DNA of 64,000 bases from Streptomyces longispororuber (GCF_014656095.1 NZ_BNBT01000010.1:43089-107088); one strand, 5' to 3'. Shown: positions 25,121 through 34,813, counted from the stretch's first letter. The notes: generated by a model not told the origin, from the letters alone. Translations and numbers: made by a program.

Positions 25121-26356
25121 TTGGGATATCTACGGCTGCTGCGTTGCCGGCGCGTGCTCACCCTGTGGTCGGCGCAGGCCCTGTCCGTCTTCGGTGACCG
25201 CCTGTACGCCATGGCCGTGATGTGGGTCGCCTGGCAGGAGTCGGGCGCGGCGGCGATGGGCCTGGTGGCGGTGGCCGAGTCACTCCCGTACATCGTCCTG
25301 GGTACGGTCGGCCAGCGCCTGACCGTCCAGTGCGCCTCCCTGCGAGCTTTGGCCGTGGTCGACGTCGCCCGGCTGGCCCTCGTGGCCGCGCTGCCGCTGG
25401 CCTGGAGTGGCTTCGGCGTTCCGGGACTGCTGGTCTGCGCGCTGCTGCTCGGTGCGGGTGGCGCCGTCTTCGACCCGAACCTCGGGGCGCTCGTGCCCGA
25501 GCTGGTCGAGGAACGCGACGTCCAGGCCGTCAGCGGCCTGATGGACCTGTCGGGGCGCATCGCGCGCATCGCCGGGCCCGGTGCGGCAGGCCTGCTGCTC
25601 GCCGTCATGCCGATGCGGCACCTGTTCTGGATCGACGCCGCCACGTTCGGGATCTCCGCTCTGGTGTTGGCGGCCCTGGCTCGCACCACGACGCTCACCG
25701 CCCCACTACGGGCGCCGACGGAGAAGCCGGTTCGCCGCCCGCGGGCGCGGGAGCTGCTGCGCGCCCATCCGGCGACGGCGGTCGCGCTGACGGTGCACGG
25801 CATCGGGATCGGCGCCGGAGCCGTGGCGCTGGCCATGCCGGCCCTGCTCACGACCCTCCTGGATGCTGGCCCGGGCGCCTATGGAGCCACCCTGGCGGCT
25901 GCCGGAGCGGGTGCGGTGGCTGCGAACGGAGTCGCGGGACACGTACGACTCCCCGGTCCGGCGCCCGTGCTGTACTGCGCGGTCTGGGCAGTGTCGGGGG
26001 TGCTGCTCGCCGCCACCGGCGCCGCGGTCTCGCTGCCGTACGTGGTGGTGATGTCGGTGTTGTCGGGCGCCATCGCGCCCTTCCTTCAGATCTCCTTGTC
26101 GACGCACCTGTCGCTCTTCCCCTCGGCGGCCCGGCTGCGGCTGATGGCCGTCGACCTCACCGTCATCCGCACGGCCGGGACGCTGTCGATGCTCGTCGTG
26201 CCCGCCGTCGCCGCCGGGCACCCGCGGGCGGGATTCGTCACCGCGGGCGCGGTGACCGCGGCGGCGGCCGCCGTGGGAGCGGCCGCCGCCTTGCACTGGT
26301 CCCGAGCCGGGGCCCCGATCACCGCCGGCGACGATCACGAGCTGACGCGGGAGTGA
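25121..26356 (+). CDS. MFS transporter
   Basis: A 411-residue protein with 12 predicted membrane helices and the MFS motif pattern (FGDRLYAMAVMWVAWQESGA in helix 1, a charged loop near ARTTTLTAPLRAPTEKP between the halves). It looks most like actinomycete drug-efflux and macrolide-efflux type carriers that lack a strong loop 2-3 motif. The start is TTG 25121. It lies 96 bp from, and divergent to, the truncated kinase-like gene, so the pair may be what remains of a resistance or biosynthesis locus. Substrate unknown. Confidence 0.8.
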   Translation: MGYLRLLRCRRVLTLWSAQALSVFGDRLYAMAVMWVAWQESGAAAMGLVAVAESLPYIVLGTVGQRLTVQCASLRALAVVDVARLALVAALPLAWSGFGVPGLLVCALLLGAGGAVFDPNLGALVPELVEERDVQAVSGLMDLSGRIARIAGPGAAGLLLAVMPMRHLFWIDAATFGISALVLAALARTTTLTAPLRAPTEKPVRRPRARELLRAHPATAVALTVHGIGIGAGAVALAMPALLTTLLDAGPGAYGATLAAAGAGAVAANGVAGHVRLPGPAPVLYCAVWAVSGVLLAATGAAVSLPYVVVMSVLSGAIAPFLQISLSTHLSLFPSAARLRLMAVDLTVIRTAGTLSMLVVPAVAAGHPRAGFVTAGAVTAAAAAVGAAAALHWSRAGAPITAGDDHELTRE

Positions 26357-26408
26357 CCACGCCCTCGTCGGCCGAGGGCCGAGAGGCGGGCCCTGGTGCC
26401 TCGGACCG

Positions 26409-26834
26409 CTAGGCGATCAACTGCCAGTGGGTGACGGTGACGTCCTTCAGCGGGATGCCCAGCTCGTCGTAGATCCGCCGGTGCATGACGCCGAACCAGG
26501 CGTCCTTGCGGTCCTTGAAGAACTCCTCGTCGTACCAGGCCACTCCGAGGTACACGATGCCACCGCCGGCGGTGCTCCCCTTCTCGGCTTCGAAGTACGT
26601 CGCCTGCCAGTCCCAGAGCATGAGTTCCTCGGGACGCGCGCGCAGTCGCCGGTCCGACTCCTCCAGCGCCGTGATGCACCGGCGCACGGTGGCCTCGTCG
26701 GGGCAGTAGTACGTGCACTCGCTGCGGATGACCGGTTTCTTGTCCCCACGCCGCGCGGGGTCGGTGTCCTCGCCGCTGAGTACGCGGACACGTGTCGGCG
26801 CGTCCTTGTCGATGAACTCCATGAGCGTGTTCAC
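26409..26834 (-). CDS. Hypothetical protein downstream of PhyH dioxygenase
   Basis: A 141-residue soluble protein (or 137 from ATG 26822) with an alpha/beta look: SECTYYCPDEATVRRCITAL, LMLWDWQATYFEAEKG and WYDEEFFKDRKDAWFG. No motif I recognise. Its GTG start overlaps the stop of the PhyH-like gene, so the two proteins are translated together and probably act in one process. Confidence 0.65.
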   Translation of the reverse strand: MNTLMEFIDKDAPTRVRVLSGEDTDPARRGDKKPVIRSECTYYCPDEATVRRCITALEESDRRLRARPEELMLWDWQATYFEAEKGSTAGGGIVYLGVAWYDEEFFKDRKDAWFGVMHRRIYDELGIPLKDVTVTHWQLIA

Positions 26835-27544
26835 GATCCTGTTCTCCTTCCCTTCATGGACTGCCAGCCCGTCCCGCTGACCGGGTCCAGGCTGGGGCTT
26901 GAGCCGTCGCGCATCGTGACCGCACCGGGCGCGACGTACCGGATGTTCAGACCGAGGCGCGCCTTCTCACTCACGTTGGCGAGTGAGCGGTGCAGCAGCC
27001 GCACGTCCATCAGCAGCCCGCTGCCGGCCGCCACCGCCATCGGCACACCCCACGTGTCCTTGGCGACGCGAGCACCGATGGGGCGGCCTCGTTGTACACG
27101 CGTGCCGGGCTCGGGACCGTAGGGCAAGTAGCCGCCGCGCTGTGAGCCGGGAATCACGTGCAGGCATCCGTTCGCCCGCCCAGCGTCAGTCAGCGCCAAC
27201 CACGCGGCCACCGAGCCCTTGGGATCGAGGAGGACACGGTCGTTGATGCCGTCCTGGTGCCAGGGCACTTCGCAGTTCTGGTACGGCCACTTCAGGACGA
27301 GAAGGGTGTTCTCCACCGCCACGTCCCGGCCGATCAAGTCCTGAACGGCGCCCAGGAGCCGCGGGGCACGGACGACGGCCTGCGCCCACTCGGCGTTCCT
27401 GTGCGGGTTGCGAACAACCTCCGTCCGTGCGGCCTGGTGCGCGGCAACGAGCTCCGCCGCCCGCGCCCGGGCGTATGCCGGGGTGCACCAACTGGGCAGG
27501 CTCCGGTAGCCCGCCGCACCCAGCAGCCCGCCGCTCACCGCCAT
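26831..27544 (-). CDS. Phytanoyl-CoA dioxygenase (PhyH) family oxygenase
   Basis: A 237-residue Fe(II)/2-oxoglutarate dioxygenase. The metal triad is visible: HxD in VPWHQDGIND and the distal His in LLHRSLANVSEKARLG, where the following Arg would bind 2-oxoglutarate. GCLHVIPGSQRGG is the family's conserved strand. Such enzymes hydroxylate or halogenate small molecules and carrier-bound amino acids; in Streptomyces they are frequent in biosynthetic loci. ATG 27544 overlaps the stop of the upstream ATPase gene. The hydroxylation substrate cannot be told. Confidence 0.85.
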   Translation of the reverse strand: MAVSGGLLGAAGYRSLPSWCTPAYARARAAELVAAHQAARTEVVRNPHRNAEWAQAVVRAPRLLGAVQDLIGRDVAVENTLLVLKWPYQNCEVPWHQDGINDRVLLDPKGSVAAWLALTDAGRANGCLHVIPGSQRGGYLPYGPEPGTRVQRGRPIGARVAKDTWGVPMAVAAGSGLLMDVRLLHRSLANVSEKARLGLNIRYVAPGAVTMRDGSSPSLDPVSGTGWQSMKGRRTGS

Positions 27545-27984
27545 CCCTCCTTCGGGAGGCCGCGGACGTGGGCGCGTACGGTCTTGCCGCCACCGCACCG
27601 GCGGAACCACGACACATCGCCGCCCAGGGCCCGCACCAGTCGCAGGCCCCGGCCCCGCTCCTCCCCAGGTCCCGGCACGACCAGTTCCTCGAACCCGGGA
27701 AACGCGGGCAGGGGGTCGGAGACCTCGATCAAGAGGCTGCCGTCCTCCAGGACCGCCAGGTCCAGGCACAGTGACTGTCCGATCACCCGGGCGTGGTGGA
27801 TGGCGTTGGTCACGAGTTCCGACACGATCAGCACCGCGTCGTCGAGGTCCCCACCCCACTGCCATGCCGTCAACCGCTGTCGCGTGTACGTCCTGGCCAG
27901 CGCCACCTCGCGGTAGAACATCCCGAGGTCGCTCGAGCATTCGCGGACCACCGGGGCCGCGCGGGTCGGCGTTACTCGAGTCAC
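27535..27984 (-). CDS. Anti-sigma-type ATP-binding protein (RsbW-like HATPase)
   Basis: A protein of about 149 residues with the GHKL fold: N-box ELVTNAIHHARVIG, G1 box VSDPLPAFPG and G2 box GRGLRLVRALGG. These single-domain ATPases are serine kinases of anti-sigma antagonists and are hugely amplified in Streptomyces. I favour GTG 27984, which follows a GAGGGGG sequence; an upstream in-frame ATG at 28077 is possible. It is the first gene of a three-gene coupled set with the PhyH dioxygenase and the hypothetical protein, which is an unusual partnership. Confidence 0.75.
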   Translation of the reverse strand: MTRVTPTRAAPVVRECSSDLGMFYREVALARTYTRQRLTAWQWGGDLDDAVLIVSELVTNAIHHARVIGQSLCLDLAVLEDGSLLIEVSDPLPAFPGFEELVVPGPGEERGRGLRLVRALGGDVSWFRRCGGGKTVRAHVRGLPKEGWR

Positions 27985-28404
27985 GACCACAACCCCCTCG
28001 CTGACGGCCGGGGCCGGTGAGGGAGGGCTCGTCCACCGACCGACGCGCTCGGGGCCGCGGGAGTCCTGGAAGAACACGCCAGTGACCTACGGGAGCACAT
28101 CCCGGCACGGCCCTTGATCGGGCCGCAGGGTATGCCGTCGGTCAGCTCGCGACGACCTCGTACGAGGGCCGAGGTCGCCTTCTCGAAATCCGCGGTTCGA
28201 AGCCGACAGCGCAGCGCCCAAAGGCTGCTGGTCGGACATCTGAGTGGACAGAGACCGTGCCGGGTTTTCCTTCGCCTCATGGCGATCACCGATCCGTCGC
28301 TCGCTGGACGGGTAGATCATCGGCCGTGTGCAGGGGACGCGGTAACCACCCTGAGGGGAATTTCGCGGTCATTCCCGGGCACGGAAATGCTCCTTGAAAT
28401 GTCC
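27985..28404. other. No gene recognised
   Basis: Holds the upstream region of the ATPase operon and the tail end of the HAD gene transcript. I see no convincing coding frame or hairpin. Confidence 0.5.
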
Positions 28405-29097
28405 CTAGAACAGGGACCGTTGGATGGAACTGACGACCGCGTCCGTATCGCGAAGGTCGGGAAGAACGAGTGGGGCTCCGGCGGCAGCGAGGGAGGCGGC
28501 GTCGTGCACACCGGAGGCGACTGCGACGACGCCCACGCCGCTGTCGAAAGCAGCGGCCACGTCCCGCGGCGTGTCACCGATCAGGAGCGTGGGGGCCCGC
28601 TCGTCGACGTCCGCGTAGGCGCGCGCAGCGCGAGCCCGGGCAACCGGCACGAGCTCGGCGCGGTCGCCGCCGTCGGCGCCGTACGCACCCACGTCCAGGT
28701 CCAGCCATCCGACCAGGCCGAAAGCGGCCAGCTTCACCTGGGCGTTCCCCCGGATGTTCCCCGTGAGGACGGACTGGACGACGCCGTCCATCCGGCCAAC
28801 GGCTTTCAGGGCCTCCACGGCTCCCGGCAGCGCGCAGCCACGCTCCTGGAGCGCCTGAAACCGAGCAGCGCCCGCCTGGCTCAGGGCGGACTCCACCTCT
28901 GGCCATGGCGGCATCGCCCGGCGGTGGTCGTCGAACATCCCCCGCATGATGAGCCGATCCGTGCGGCCTTCCGTCCTGGCCGGCGTCAGTGGAGGCTCAC
29001 CCGTCAACGTCTCGTACGCTGCGGCGTACGTCTCCTTCGAAATACCCGCGTTCTCCACGAGCGTGTGGTCGACGTCCCACAGGACCAGGCGGCGCAT
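28405..29097 (-). CDS. HAD-superfamily phosphatase
   Basis: A 230-residue haloacid-dehalogenase-like hydrolase. Motif I is LWDVDHTLVE (nucleophile Asp), motif II SVLTGN, and motif IV LLIGDTPRDVAAA; the long alpha-helical cap lies between motifs I and II, as in phosphoglycolate-phosphatase-like enzymes. I start it at ATG 29097 because the protein then begins directly with motif I (MRRLVLWDVD). It is divergent from the regulator gene at 29.2 kb. Substrate probably a small phosphate ester. Confidence 0.85.
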   Translation of the reverse strand: MRRLVLWDVDHTLVENAGISKETYAAAYETLTGEPPLTPARTEGRTDRLIMRGMFDDHRRAMPPWPEVESALSQAGAARFQALQERGCALPGAVEALKAVGRMDGVVQSVLTGNIRGNAQVKLAAFGLVGWLDLDVGAYGADGGDRAELVPVARARAARAYADVDERAPTLLIGDTPRDVAAAFDSGVGVVAVASGVHDAASLAAAGAPLVLPDLRDTDAVVSSIQRSLF

Positions 29098-29207
29098 CGC
29101 ACCAGCGTAGATCGCCGGTCCCTGGCGGAGGCAAGCGCTCCAGGCGGTCATCTCCAGCTCTTCCGGAACCTCTGAAACGTCCCCTGGATGTCCCCCATCA
29201 TGGATAC

Positions 29208-29957
29208 GTGAACACACGACTACGCACGACGATGAGGCAACGCGGCTTTTCCTACGAGGACTTGGCCACCGAGTGCGGTGTGATAGCGAAGAGCGTCCAG
29301 CGCTGGGTCACGCAGGAACGCATTCCGCACCAACGGCACCGGTGGATGGTGACGCAGGTGCTCGGCGTCGAAGAAACGTACTTATGGCCGAGTCTTCGGC
29401 ACCGAGGTGCGGTGGACGCCATGAGCTCAGAGCTGATCCAGACCTACGCCGATCGCGCTTCGGTCCCACGGGAGGTGTGGTTGTCCCTCCTCACCGGCGC
29501 GTCGGAGCACATCGACGTGCTCGTGTTCAGCGGGACGTTCTACGCCCAGACCAACCCGCGCATCGCCGCGATGCTCACGGAACGGGCCGACGCAGGGACG
29601 TGCGTACGGCTGTGCTTCGGAGATCCGGATGGCGCTGCAGTCGCCCGACGAGGCCAGGAGGAGGGCATCGGGGACACGCTCGGCGCCAAGATCCGAGCCT
29701 CGATGACCTACTACCGACCCCTGGTCGCCCACCCCGGCTGCGAGGTGCGCCTGCACGACACGACGCTGTACAGCAGCCTCTTCCGCTACGACGACAACCT
29801 CCTGGTCAACCCCCACGTATGGGGCCAACCCGCGAGCGCCAACCCCGTGCTCCATCTCCGGCGCTGCGGCAGCGAGGGCTGGTTCAACAACTACGCCAGC
29901 AGCTTTGAGGCCGTCTGGGAGACTGCGAACCCCTGGACCCCGACGTCAGGAGCATGA
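29208..29957 (+). CDS. XRE-type DNA-binding protein with C-terminal sensor domain
   Basis: A 249-residue protein from GTG 29208. Residues 1-55 form a helix-turn-helix (MRQRGFSYEDLATECGV, SVQRWVTQERIPHQRHR). The C-terminal part (SGASEHIDVLVFSGTF-like strand, FGDPDG, and the final histidine-containing strand) resembles the degenerate phospholipase-D-like domain found in a large Streptomyces regulator family. The stop overlaps the Nudix gene by ATGA, the usual arrangement of this pair. Role: regulator of the adjacent hydrolase gene or of a nearby pathway. Confidence 0.75.
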   Translation: MNTRLRTTMRQRGFSYEDLATECGVIAKSVQRWVTQERIPHQRHRWMVTQVLGVEETYLWPSLRHRGAVDAMSSELIQTYADRASVPREVWLSLLTGASEHIDVLVFSGTFYAQTNPRIAAMLTERADAGTCVRLCFGDPDGAAVARRGQEEGIGDTLGAKIRASMTYYRPLVAHPGCEVRLHDTTLYSSLFRYDDNLLVNPHVWGQPASANPVLHLRRCGSEGWFNNYASSFEAVWETANPWTPTSGA

Positions 29958-30427
29958 AGGTGGCGCGTACCGAGTACTGGAACGACCCCAAGGCCCCGAA
30001 GCCGAACACCTTGATCCCGGCGTCGAACCTCCTCGTCGTACGGGACGACGGAGCCCTTCTGCTCCAGCGGCGTCGTGACACGGGCCAGTGGGCTCTGCCC
30101 GGCGGCGTACAGGACATCGGGGAGTCGCCGGCTCAGTGCGCGGTCAGGGAGTGCGAGGAGGAAACCGGCATCATCGCCGAGGTCACCGGTCTGCTGGGGG
30201 TCTACTCCCCACCCGGTCACGTCGTCGCGTACAGCGACGGTGAGATCCGGCAGGCGTACGAGGTGACCTACATCGGCAGGCCCGTCGGCGGAGAGCCCAC
30301 GGTCAACGAGGAGGCGGACGGGGTCCGCTGGGTGCTGCCCGAGGACCTGGACTCCCTGGACATCCACGTCTCCATGCGCATCCAGATCGGCGACTTCCTC
30401 AGGGGCGAGTACCCTCGCGTCGACTGA
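29954..30427 (+). CDS. Nudix hydrolase
   Basis: A 157-residue Nudix protein with a complete Nudix box: ALPGGVQDIGES at the front and the core RECEEETGII that binds metal. It hydrolyses nucleoside diphosphate derivatives; the substrate is not predictable. ATG 29954 overlaps the stop of the XRE gene, so the two are co-translated. Confidence 0.88.
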   Translation: MKVARTEYWNDPKAPKPNTLIPASNLLVVRDDGALLLQRRRDTGQWALPGGVQDIGESPAQCAVRECEEETGIIAEVTGLLGVYSPPGHVVAYSDGEIRQAYEVTYIGRPVGGEPTVNEEADGVRWVLPEDLDSLDIHVSMRIQIGDFLRGEYPRVD

Positions 30428-30433
30428 GTCACC

Positions 30434-30985
30434 TCAGCGGCGACGGTCCATTCGTTCTTCGACACGCCCCACAGCCGCTCGGATCTCCGGTTCCGCCCGG
30501 CGGATGAACCGGCCGACGACGCTGTCCGCCCCGTACCGGCTGACGATCTCGGAGATCCGCTCGCCGCACGTCGTCCGGGCCCCGTCGGGCGTCGTCGTCA
30601 TGTCGCAGTACACGAGCGCGTCGACCAGCTCGGTCTGCTCGGGCAGCAGGAACGCGGACTCCAACTCGCCCCGCAGGCCGCGCTCCTCCGCCTCCAGCAA
30701 GGCGAAGGAGTGGTTCGCCACGAGCCGCACCACGAGGTCGTCAGCCTGCCCCTGCTCGCGCAGGAAGCGGGCGCCGTCGAGGGGGTGGAACCCTGTCGCG
30801 TTGATCGCGGGCGAGTAGCCGATGTCGTGGAGCACGGCCGCCTGCAGCAACGCCTCGCCGTCCCGACCGAGGACCGGTACCAAACGGCTCGCCGCGGCGG
30901 TCACTCCCTGGCAGTGCGCCCAGCGCCGGGGCAAGGAGTCGGCGAGCAGGGAGCGAGCCAGCTCGTGTGCCTGCTCCACGTTCAT
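30434..30985 (-). CDS. HD-domain phosphohydrolase
   Basis: A 183-residue protein with HD-superfamily metal motifs: His in RWAHCQGVTAAA, the HD pair in AAVLHDIGYSPA, a later His in LVANHSFALLEAEE and Asp in VDALVYCDMTTT. Members of this compact group are cytosolic phosphohydrolases (nucleotide-like substrates). Converges on the Nudix gene with 6 bp between the stop codons. ATG 30985 is the only well-placed start. Confidence 0.82.
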   Translation of the reverse strand: MNVEQAHELARSLLADSLPRRWAHCQGVTAAASRLVPVLGRDGEALLQAAVLHDIGYSPAINATGFHPLDGARFLREQGQADDLVVRLVANHSFALLEAEERGLRGELESAFLLPEQTELVDALVYCDMTTTPDGARTTCGERISEIVSRYGADSVVGRFIRRAEPEIRAAVGRVEERMDRRR

Positions 30986-31374
30986 GTCCCACAGGGTACG
31001 TCGCTGGTCTGACACGCGAGCAAGCACGGAAGGGAAGCTCGCAGAAGCACGGTTGCGAACACCGATGACAGACGCTGGTGTGGGTGGCGGTGCCGGTGAA
31101 GGCCTGCTCGCTGTGGCAGTGGGGGCGAGCAGGACGACGGCGCGGATGCGTGACGGTATCTCAGAGGTCACGGCAGCGGGACGATGTCCTCGTACTGACA
31201 GACGTGTGCTCACCAGGTCCAACGCAGGAGTCGATCACCCGTGTGGGCGGTGAGCCGGATGGTCGGCCGGGCAGGGCCTGTCGGCCCAGGACAGGTCGCT
31301 CCTTCGAAGGCGGAGGAACGTTTTGCCGGTGCCGGTCGGTGCCCGGCGCGGGACATGGCGACGGAGCGCCCCTT
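30986..31374. other. No gene recognised
   Basis: Upstream regions of the HD gene and of the DUF4239-like gene. No coding frame with proper bias was seen. Confidence 0.5.
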
Positions 31375-32209
31375 GTGCCGGGGCCCGTCCGTCTGGTCCG
31401 GACGTGGCCGTCCGTGGTCCTGATCATCGTCGTCGCCGTCCTGGCTCTGCTGGCGGGTCTGGCCGCCAACCGGTTCCTGCGGCCCTGCCTGTTGAGCGAG
31501 GACGACGACTCCGGCATGGCCGTCAAGGACCTGGTCGGGCCGCTGCTGACGCTCACCGTGCTACTGCTCGCCTTCGTCCTGGTCACCGCCAACGGCTCCT
31601 ACGGCAAGGCCGAGGTCGCCTCCCGCGGCGAGGCCAGGGCCCTCGACCAGCTAAGCCGCCGAGTACGCGCCCGCCGAGCAGCGGGCCGAGGTCCAGGCCG
31701 ACGCCGTCTGCTACGCCCGCGCGGTCCGCACCCAGGAATGGCACGCGATGGCCGACGGCAACGGCTCGCCGGCCGCCAGCGTCTGGTCCACCGACTCGCG
31801 CCGCGTCTTTCGCGAGGTGTCCGGCGAGCCGGTCTTCGGCATGCTGGTCGCCGCCGACAACAAGCGTTCCGAGGAGCGCGAGGAACGCCTGACCCAGGCC
31901 ACCGCGAGCATCCCCGGCACGATCTTCTGGTTCCTGCTGGCGACCCTGGTCATCACCGTGATGGCCCTGGGCACCTGCATCCCCTGCCGCAACAACCGCG
32001 GCCAGCTCATCACCCTCACCGTCATCACCGCACTGCTGACCGCCACCTTGTGCATCATCCGCGACGTCGACCGCCCCTTCGACGGCGTCATCAGCGTCGA
32101 GCCCACCGCCCTCACCGAGGCCGGCCGCCAGGCCACCCGCGACTTCCTCACCCACCACACCGCCGCCGACCTGCCCTGCGACGACCAGGGCAACCGCCGA
32201 AACACCTGA
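31375..32209 (+). pseudogene. DUF4239 (bestrophin-like) membrane protein, frameshifted
   Basis: First frame from GTG 31375: two membrane helices (VVLIIVVAVLALLAGLAANR and GPLLTLTVLLLAFVLVTANG) ending RGEARALDQL. Second frame from about 31655: AEYAPAEQRAEVQADAVCYA, then two more helices (TIFWFLLATLVITVMALGTC and LITLTVITALLTATLCII). The joined order is exactly that of DUF4239 proteins, so an indel near 31650 splits the gene. A short fragment of a paralogue lies at 48.5 kb. Function of the family is unknown; a channel-like role has been suggested from the bestrophin resemblance. Confidence 0.75.
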
Positions 32210-32798
32210 CACCCACCGCACCGAAGAGAAGAAAAGGGTGGGGGCGGGCGATGTCGCCGACGCCGCGCGACGGCGCCGGGGCGCCGCTGACCGCGCGGAG
32301 GCGCCCGCCCGGCTTTCCTCCTGAGGGCCCTACAGGCCCCGCCGCGCTCGCTGTCGAGGTGCCCGTGCCGCGCTTGGAACGGGTAGGAGGTGGCCTACGG
32401 AAGGTTCCCCCCACGCAGTCGGCAGCGATCTCCTGGCAGGTTTCAGTCGAGTATGCGGCAGCGGGCGCACCTGCCAAGGGGCTCATCTTCGGTAGTCGCC
32501 CGTCCGTACGACCGTGCCGATGCCTCAAGGCGTCCTCGGCTTCTTCGGCGCTTGGCCTCCCGGCTGAGCCCACGCCGGCGGGTGTGAGGGCTCCGCCTCT
32601 TTCGGGTCGCGCTCATCGCGGCCCTTCCGGCCTGTACGGTCGCTGACCGGGCGAGATAGACACGAGCAACGTGATTGTCCGAGAACACCACGGTTTCGGT
32701 CTCCCACCCTCGGGTTATTGCGCTGCGCATATGGATGAATGCACAGCGTAGTTCTCCTCGGCTCCTCGCCTTGCGGGGCTGGACGAAAGGGCACAGGC
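32210..32798. other. No gene recognised
   Basis: A 589-bp region without a convincing frame on either strand. The part after about 32650 has lower GC and probably contains the promoter of the secreted esterase gene. Confidence 0.5.
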
Positions 32799-33836
32799 AT
32801 GCCTTCGGCCATGTGGAAGACGACGACCGTTTCAAGGGCGCGGCGGCTGACCGCCGCGGCCGTTGCGCTGGGCAGTTTCCTGGCGTTCGCCGTTCCGGCG
32901 GGGGGTGCCGCCGCGGCGCCCGCCGATCCGGTGCCGACCGTCTTCTTCGGCGACTCCTACACCGCCAACTTCGGCATCGGCCCCGTGAAGAACACCGACA
33001 GCGAGAGGGGCTGGTGCTTCCAGGCAGGGAAGAACTACCCCGTCGTTGCCACCGAGCACCTGGCCGAGAAGAACATCAGCCTCGAGGTCCAGGCGGACGT
33101 CTCCTGCTCGGGCGCGCTCGTCGAACACTTTTGGAAGGAGCAGGAGCTGCTTTTCGGCGCCGGGAAGGTGCCGGCGCAGCAGGACGCGCTCAAGGACGAC
33201 ACCCGGCTGGTGGTGGGCGGCCTGGGTGGCAACACGCTGGGCTTCTCCAGCATCCTCAAGCAGTGCTCCGACAAGCTCCGCGAGCCCTCTCTGCTGCCCG
33301 GCGAGCCGGTGGACCCCGACAAGCCGGCCGGCGAGTGCCGGGACTTCTTCGAATCGGAAGACGGAAAGGCATGGCTCGACTACAAGATCGAGCAGACCGA
33401 AGCGGACCTGGACCAGGCGCTCATGCGCATGAGCTACTTCGCCCCGGACGCCGAGCGCGTCCTGGTCGGCTACCCCAGGCTCGTACCCAAGGACACCACC
33501 AAGTGCCAGACCCTGGCCCCCGGCCAGACGGAACTGCCCCTCGCCGACATCCCCCAGGACGCCCTCCCGCTCCTGGACCAGATCCAAAAGCGGCTGAACG
33601 ACGCCATGAAGAAGACCGCCGAGGACAACGGCGCCGACTACGTGAACCTCTACGACCGCACCGGGACCAACACCGCCTGTGACGGCGCCAACCGCGGCAT
33701 CGGCGGCCTGCTGGAAACCTCCCAGCTCGACCTCTTCGGCACGAAGATCCCCTGGTACGCCCACCCCAACGAAAAGGGCCGCGACCTCCAGGCCAAGCAC
33801 GTCGCCACCAAGATCGAGGAAGTCCTCAACCGCTGA
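32799..33836 (+). CDS. Secreted SGNH/GDSL esterase
   Basis: A 345-residue exported hydrolase. A twin-basic N-terminus and hydrophobic core (LTAAAVALGSFLAFAVPAGG) end in AAAAP, a good signal-peptidase site. SGNH blocks: FFGDSYTANFG (catalytic Ser), GGLGGNTLGF in place of GxND, and YAHPNEKG (His). Conserved Cys pairs suggest disulfides, as in Streptomyces secreted lipases. ATG 32799 has GAAAGG 8 nt upstream. A strong hairpin terminator follows the stop, so it is monocistronic. Expected to hydrolyse lipids or esters outside the cell. Confidence 0.87.
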   Translation: MPSAMWKTTTVSRARRLTAAAVALGSFLAFAVPAGGAAAAPADPVPTVFFGDSYTANFGIGPVKNTDSERGWCFQAGKNYPVVATEHLAEKNISLEVQADVSCSGALVEHFWKEQELLFGAGKVPAQQDALKDDTRLVVGGLGGNTLGFSSILKQCSDKLREPSLLPGEPVDPDKPAGECRDFFESEDGKAWLDYKIEQTEADLDQALMRMSYFAPDAERVLVGYPRLVPKDTTKCQTLAPGQTELPLADIPQDALPLLDQIQKRLNDAMKKTAEDNGADYVNLYDRTGTNTACDGANRGIGGLLETSQLDLFGTKIPWYAHPNEKGRDLQAKHVATKIEEVLNR

Positions 33837-33853
33837 CCAAGCCACACCACCCC

Positions 33854-33882
33854 GAGGCCCCAGGTTCGCGACCTGGGGCCTC
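33854..33882. terminator. Rho-independent-type hairpin after the esterase gene
   Basis: Perfect 12-bp inverted repeat GAGGCCCCAGGT / ACCTGGGGCCTC with a 5-nt loop TCGCG, 17 bp after the stop. No T-run, as usual for Streptomyces. Confidence 0.85.
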
Positions 33883-34813
33883 CTCGCGTGGAACCTTCAA
33901 GCGGGCTGGCGGCCAGGACTGTTTGCCGTGACCGGCGTGCCGGTGTCCAAGCCGAGGCATGCACCCCGCGCCTCCTGCCAGCCAGCGGAGGCAGCACCCG
34001 GGCCGCACCGCAAAGGCCGACAGGGTGCCCCACGGCCAGGACGTCCGGGCAGCGCGCCCATGATTCAGTGTGACCATCAAGACCGTGAGGCGTCCGTCAG
34101 ATGCCCGCCGGGTCGTCGTGCTGCCCCGCCGCTGGGTCGTCGAGCGCACCCGGGCACGGGTCATGCGGGCCCGGCGGCACTGCCGCGACCACGAGAGGCT
34201 GCTCCAGGTCAGCGAGTCGTTCACGACCTGGGCGTCCATCACACTGATGACGCGCCGCTTGACTCGCCAGCCCGCGCGGCGCCCGACCTGGGCATGCACG
34301 GCGCCAGCAGTGATCGCTCATCATGCTCCTGACGTACGTGTTCGTTCTACTGACGCCACGGACGGCCGCGCTGGCATCGCTCTACACAGCGACTTGTTCA
34401 CACTTCTTCGTCGGCGGCCGGGTCGTAGTGGGGTGCCGGGCGGCGAAGCGATATAGGCCACGAGACGGCAGCCGCCTGCTAGCCACACCCAGCACCCCTG
34501 GGCGACCCAACCTTACGAATGGCTCGATCAACCCGACCAAGAAGATGAAGCCGCCTGACAACTAAACGTCGAACTCGTCGCCGTCACGCCGTGGCCACCG
34601 TCGCAGCAGATACCGCCACAACCGTCGGCCGCACGGCCGCCATCGAACCGCTGCCGGTGCGGATCGCGGCGCGCTTGCCCGGCCGCCGCCGTGCGGTACG
34701 GGCCCGGCACGCGTGCTGGCTCCGCGCTGAGCTGACCTCGGTGCAGAGCCATCAGGGTCGCGCGGGGCCGGTGCCGGGCGAGGAAGAGCGCCCGGCACCG
34801 GCCCCGTTGCGGG
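33883..34813. other. Intergenic region with a transposase scrap
   Basis: Contains the IS5 C-terminal remnant listed separately. GC content falls between 34300 and 34560. No other coding frame is convincing. Confidence 0.5.
34064..34280 (+). mobile_element. IS5-family transposase remnant (C-terminal part)
   Basis: The frame from about 34070 reads TIKTVRRPSDARRVVVLPRR then WVVERTRARVMRARRHCRDH and ITLMTRRLTRQP, the conserved C-terminal end of IS5/IS4-type transposases, including the catalytic-region Glu in WVVERT. The N-terminal part is missing. It may be the other half of the element whose N-terminal pieces lie at 17.2 kb. Confidence 0.82.
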
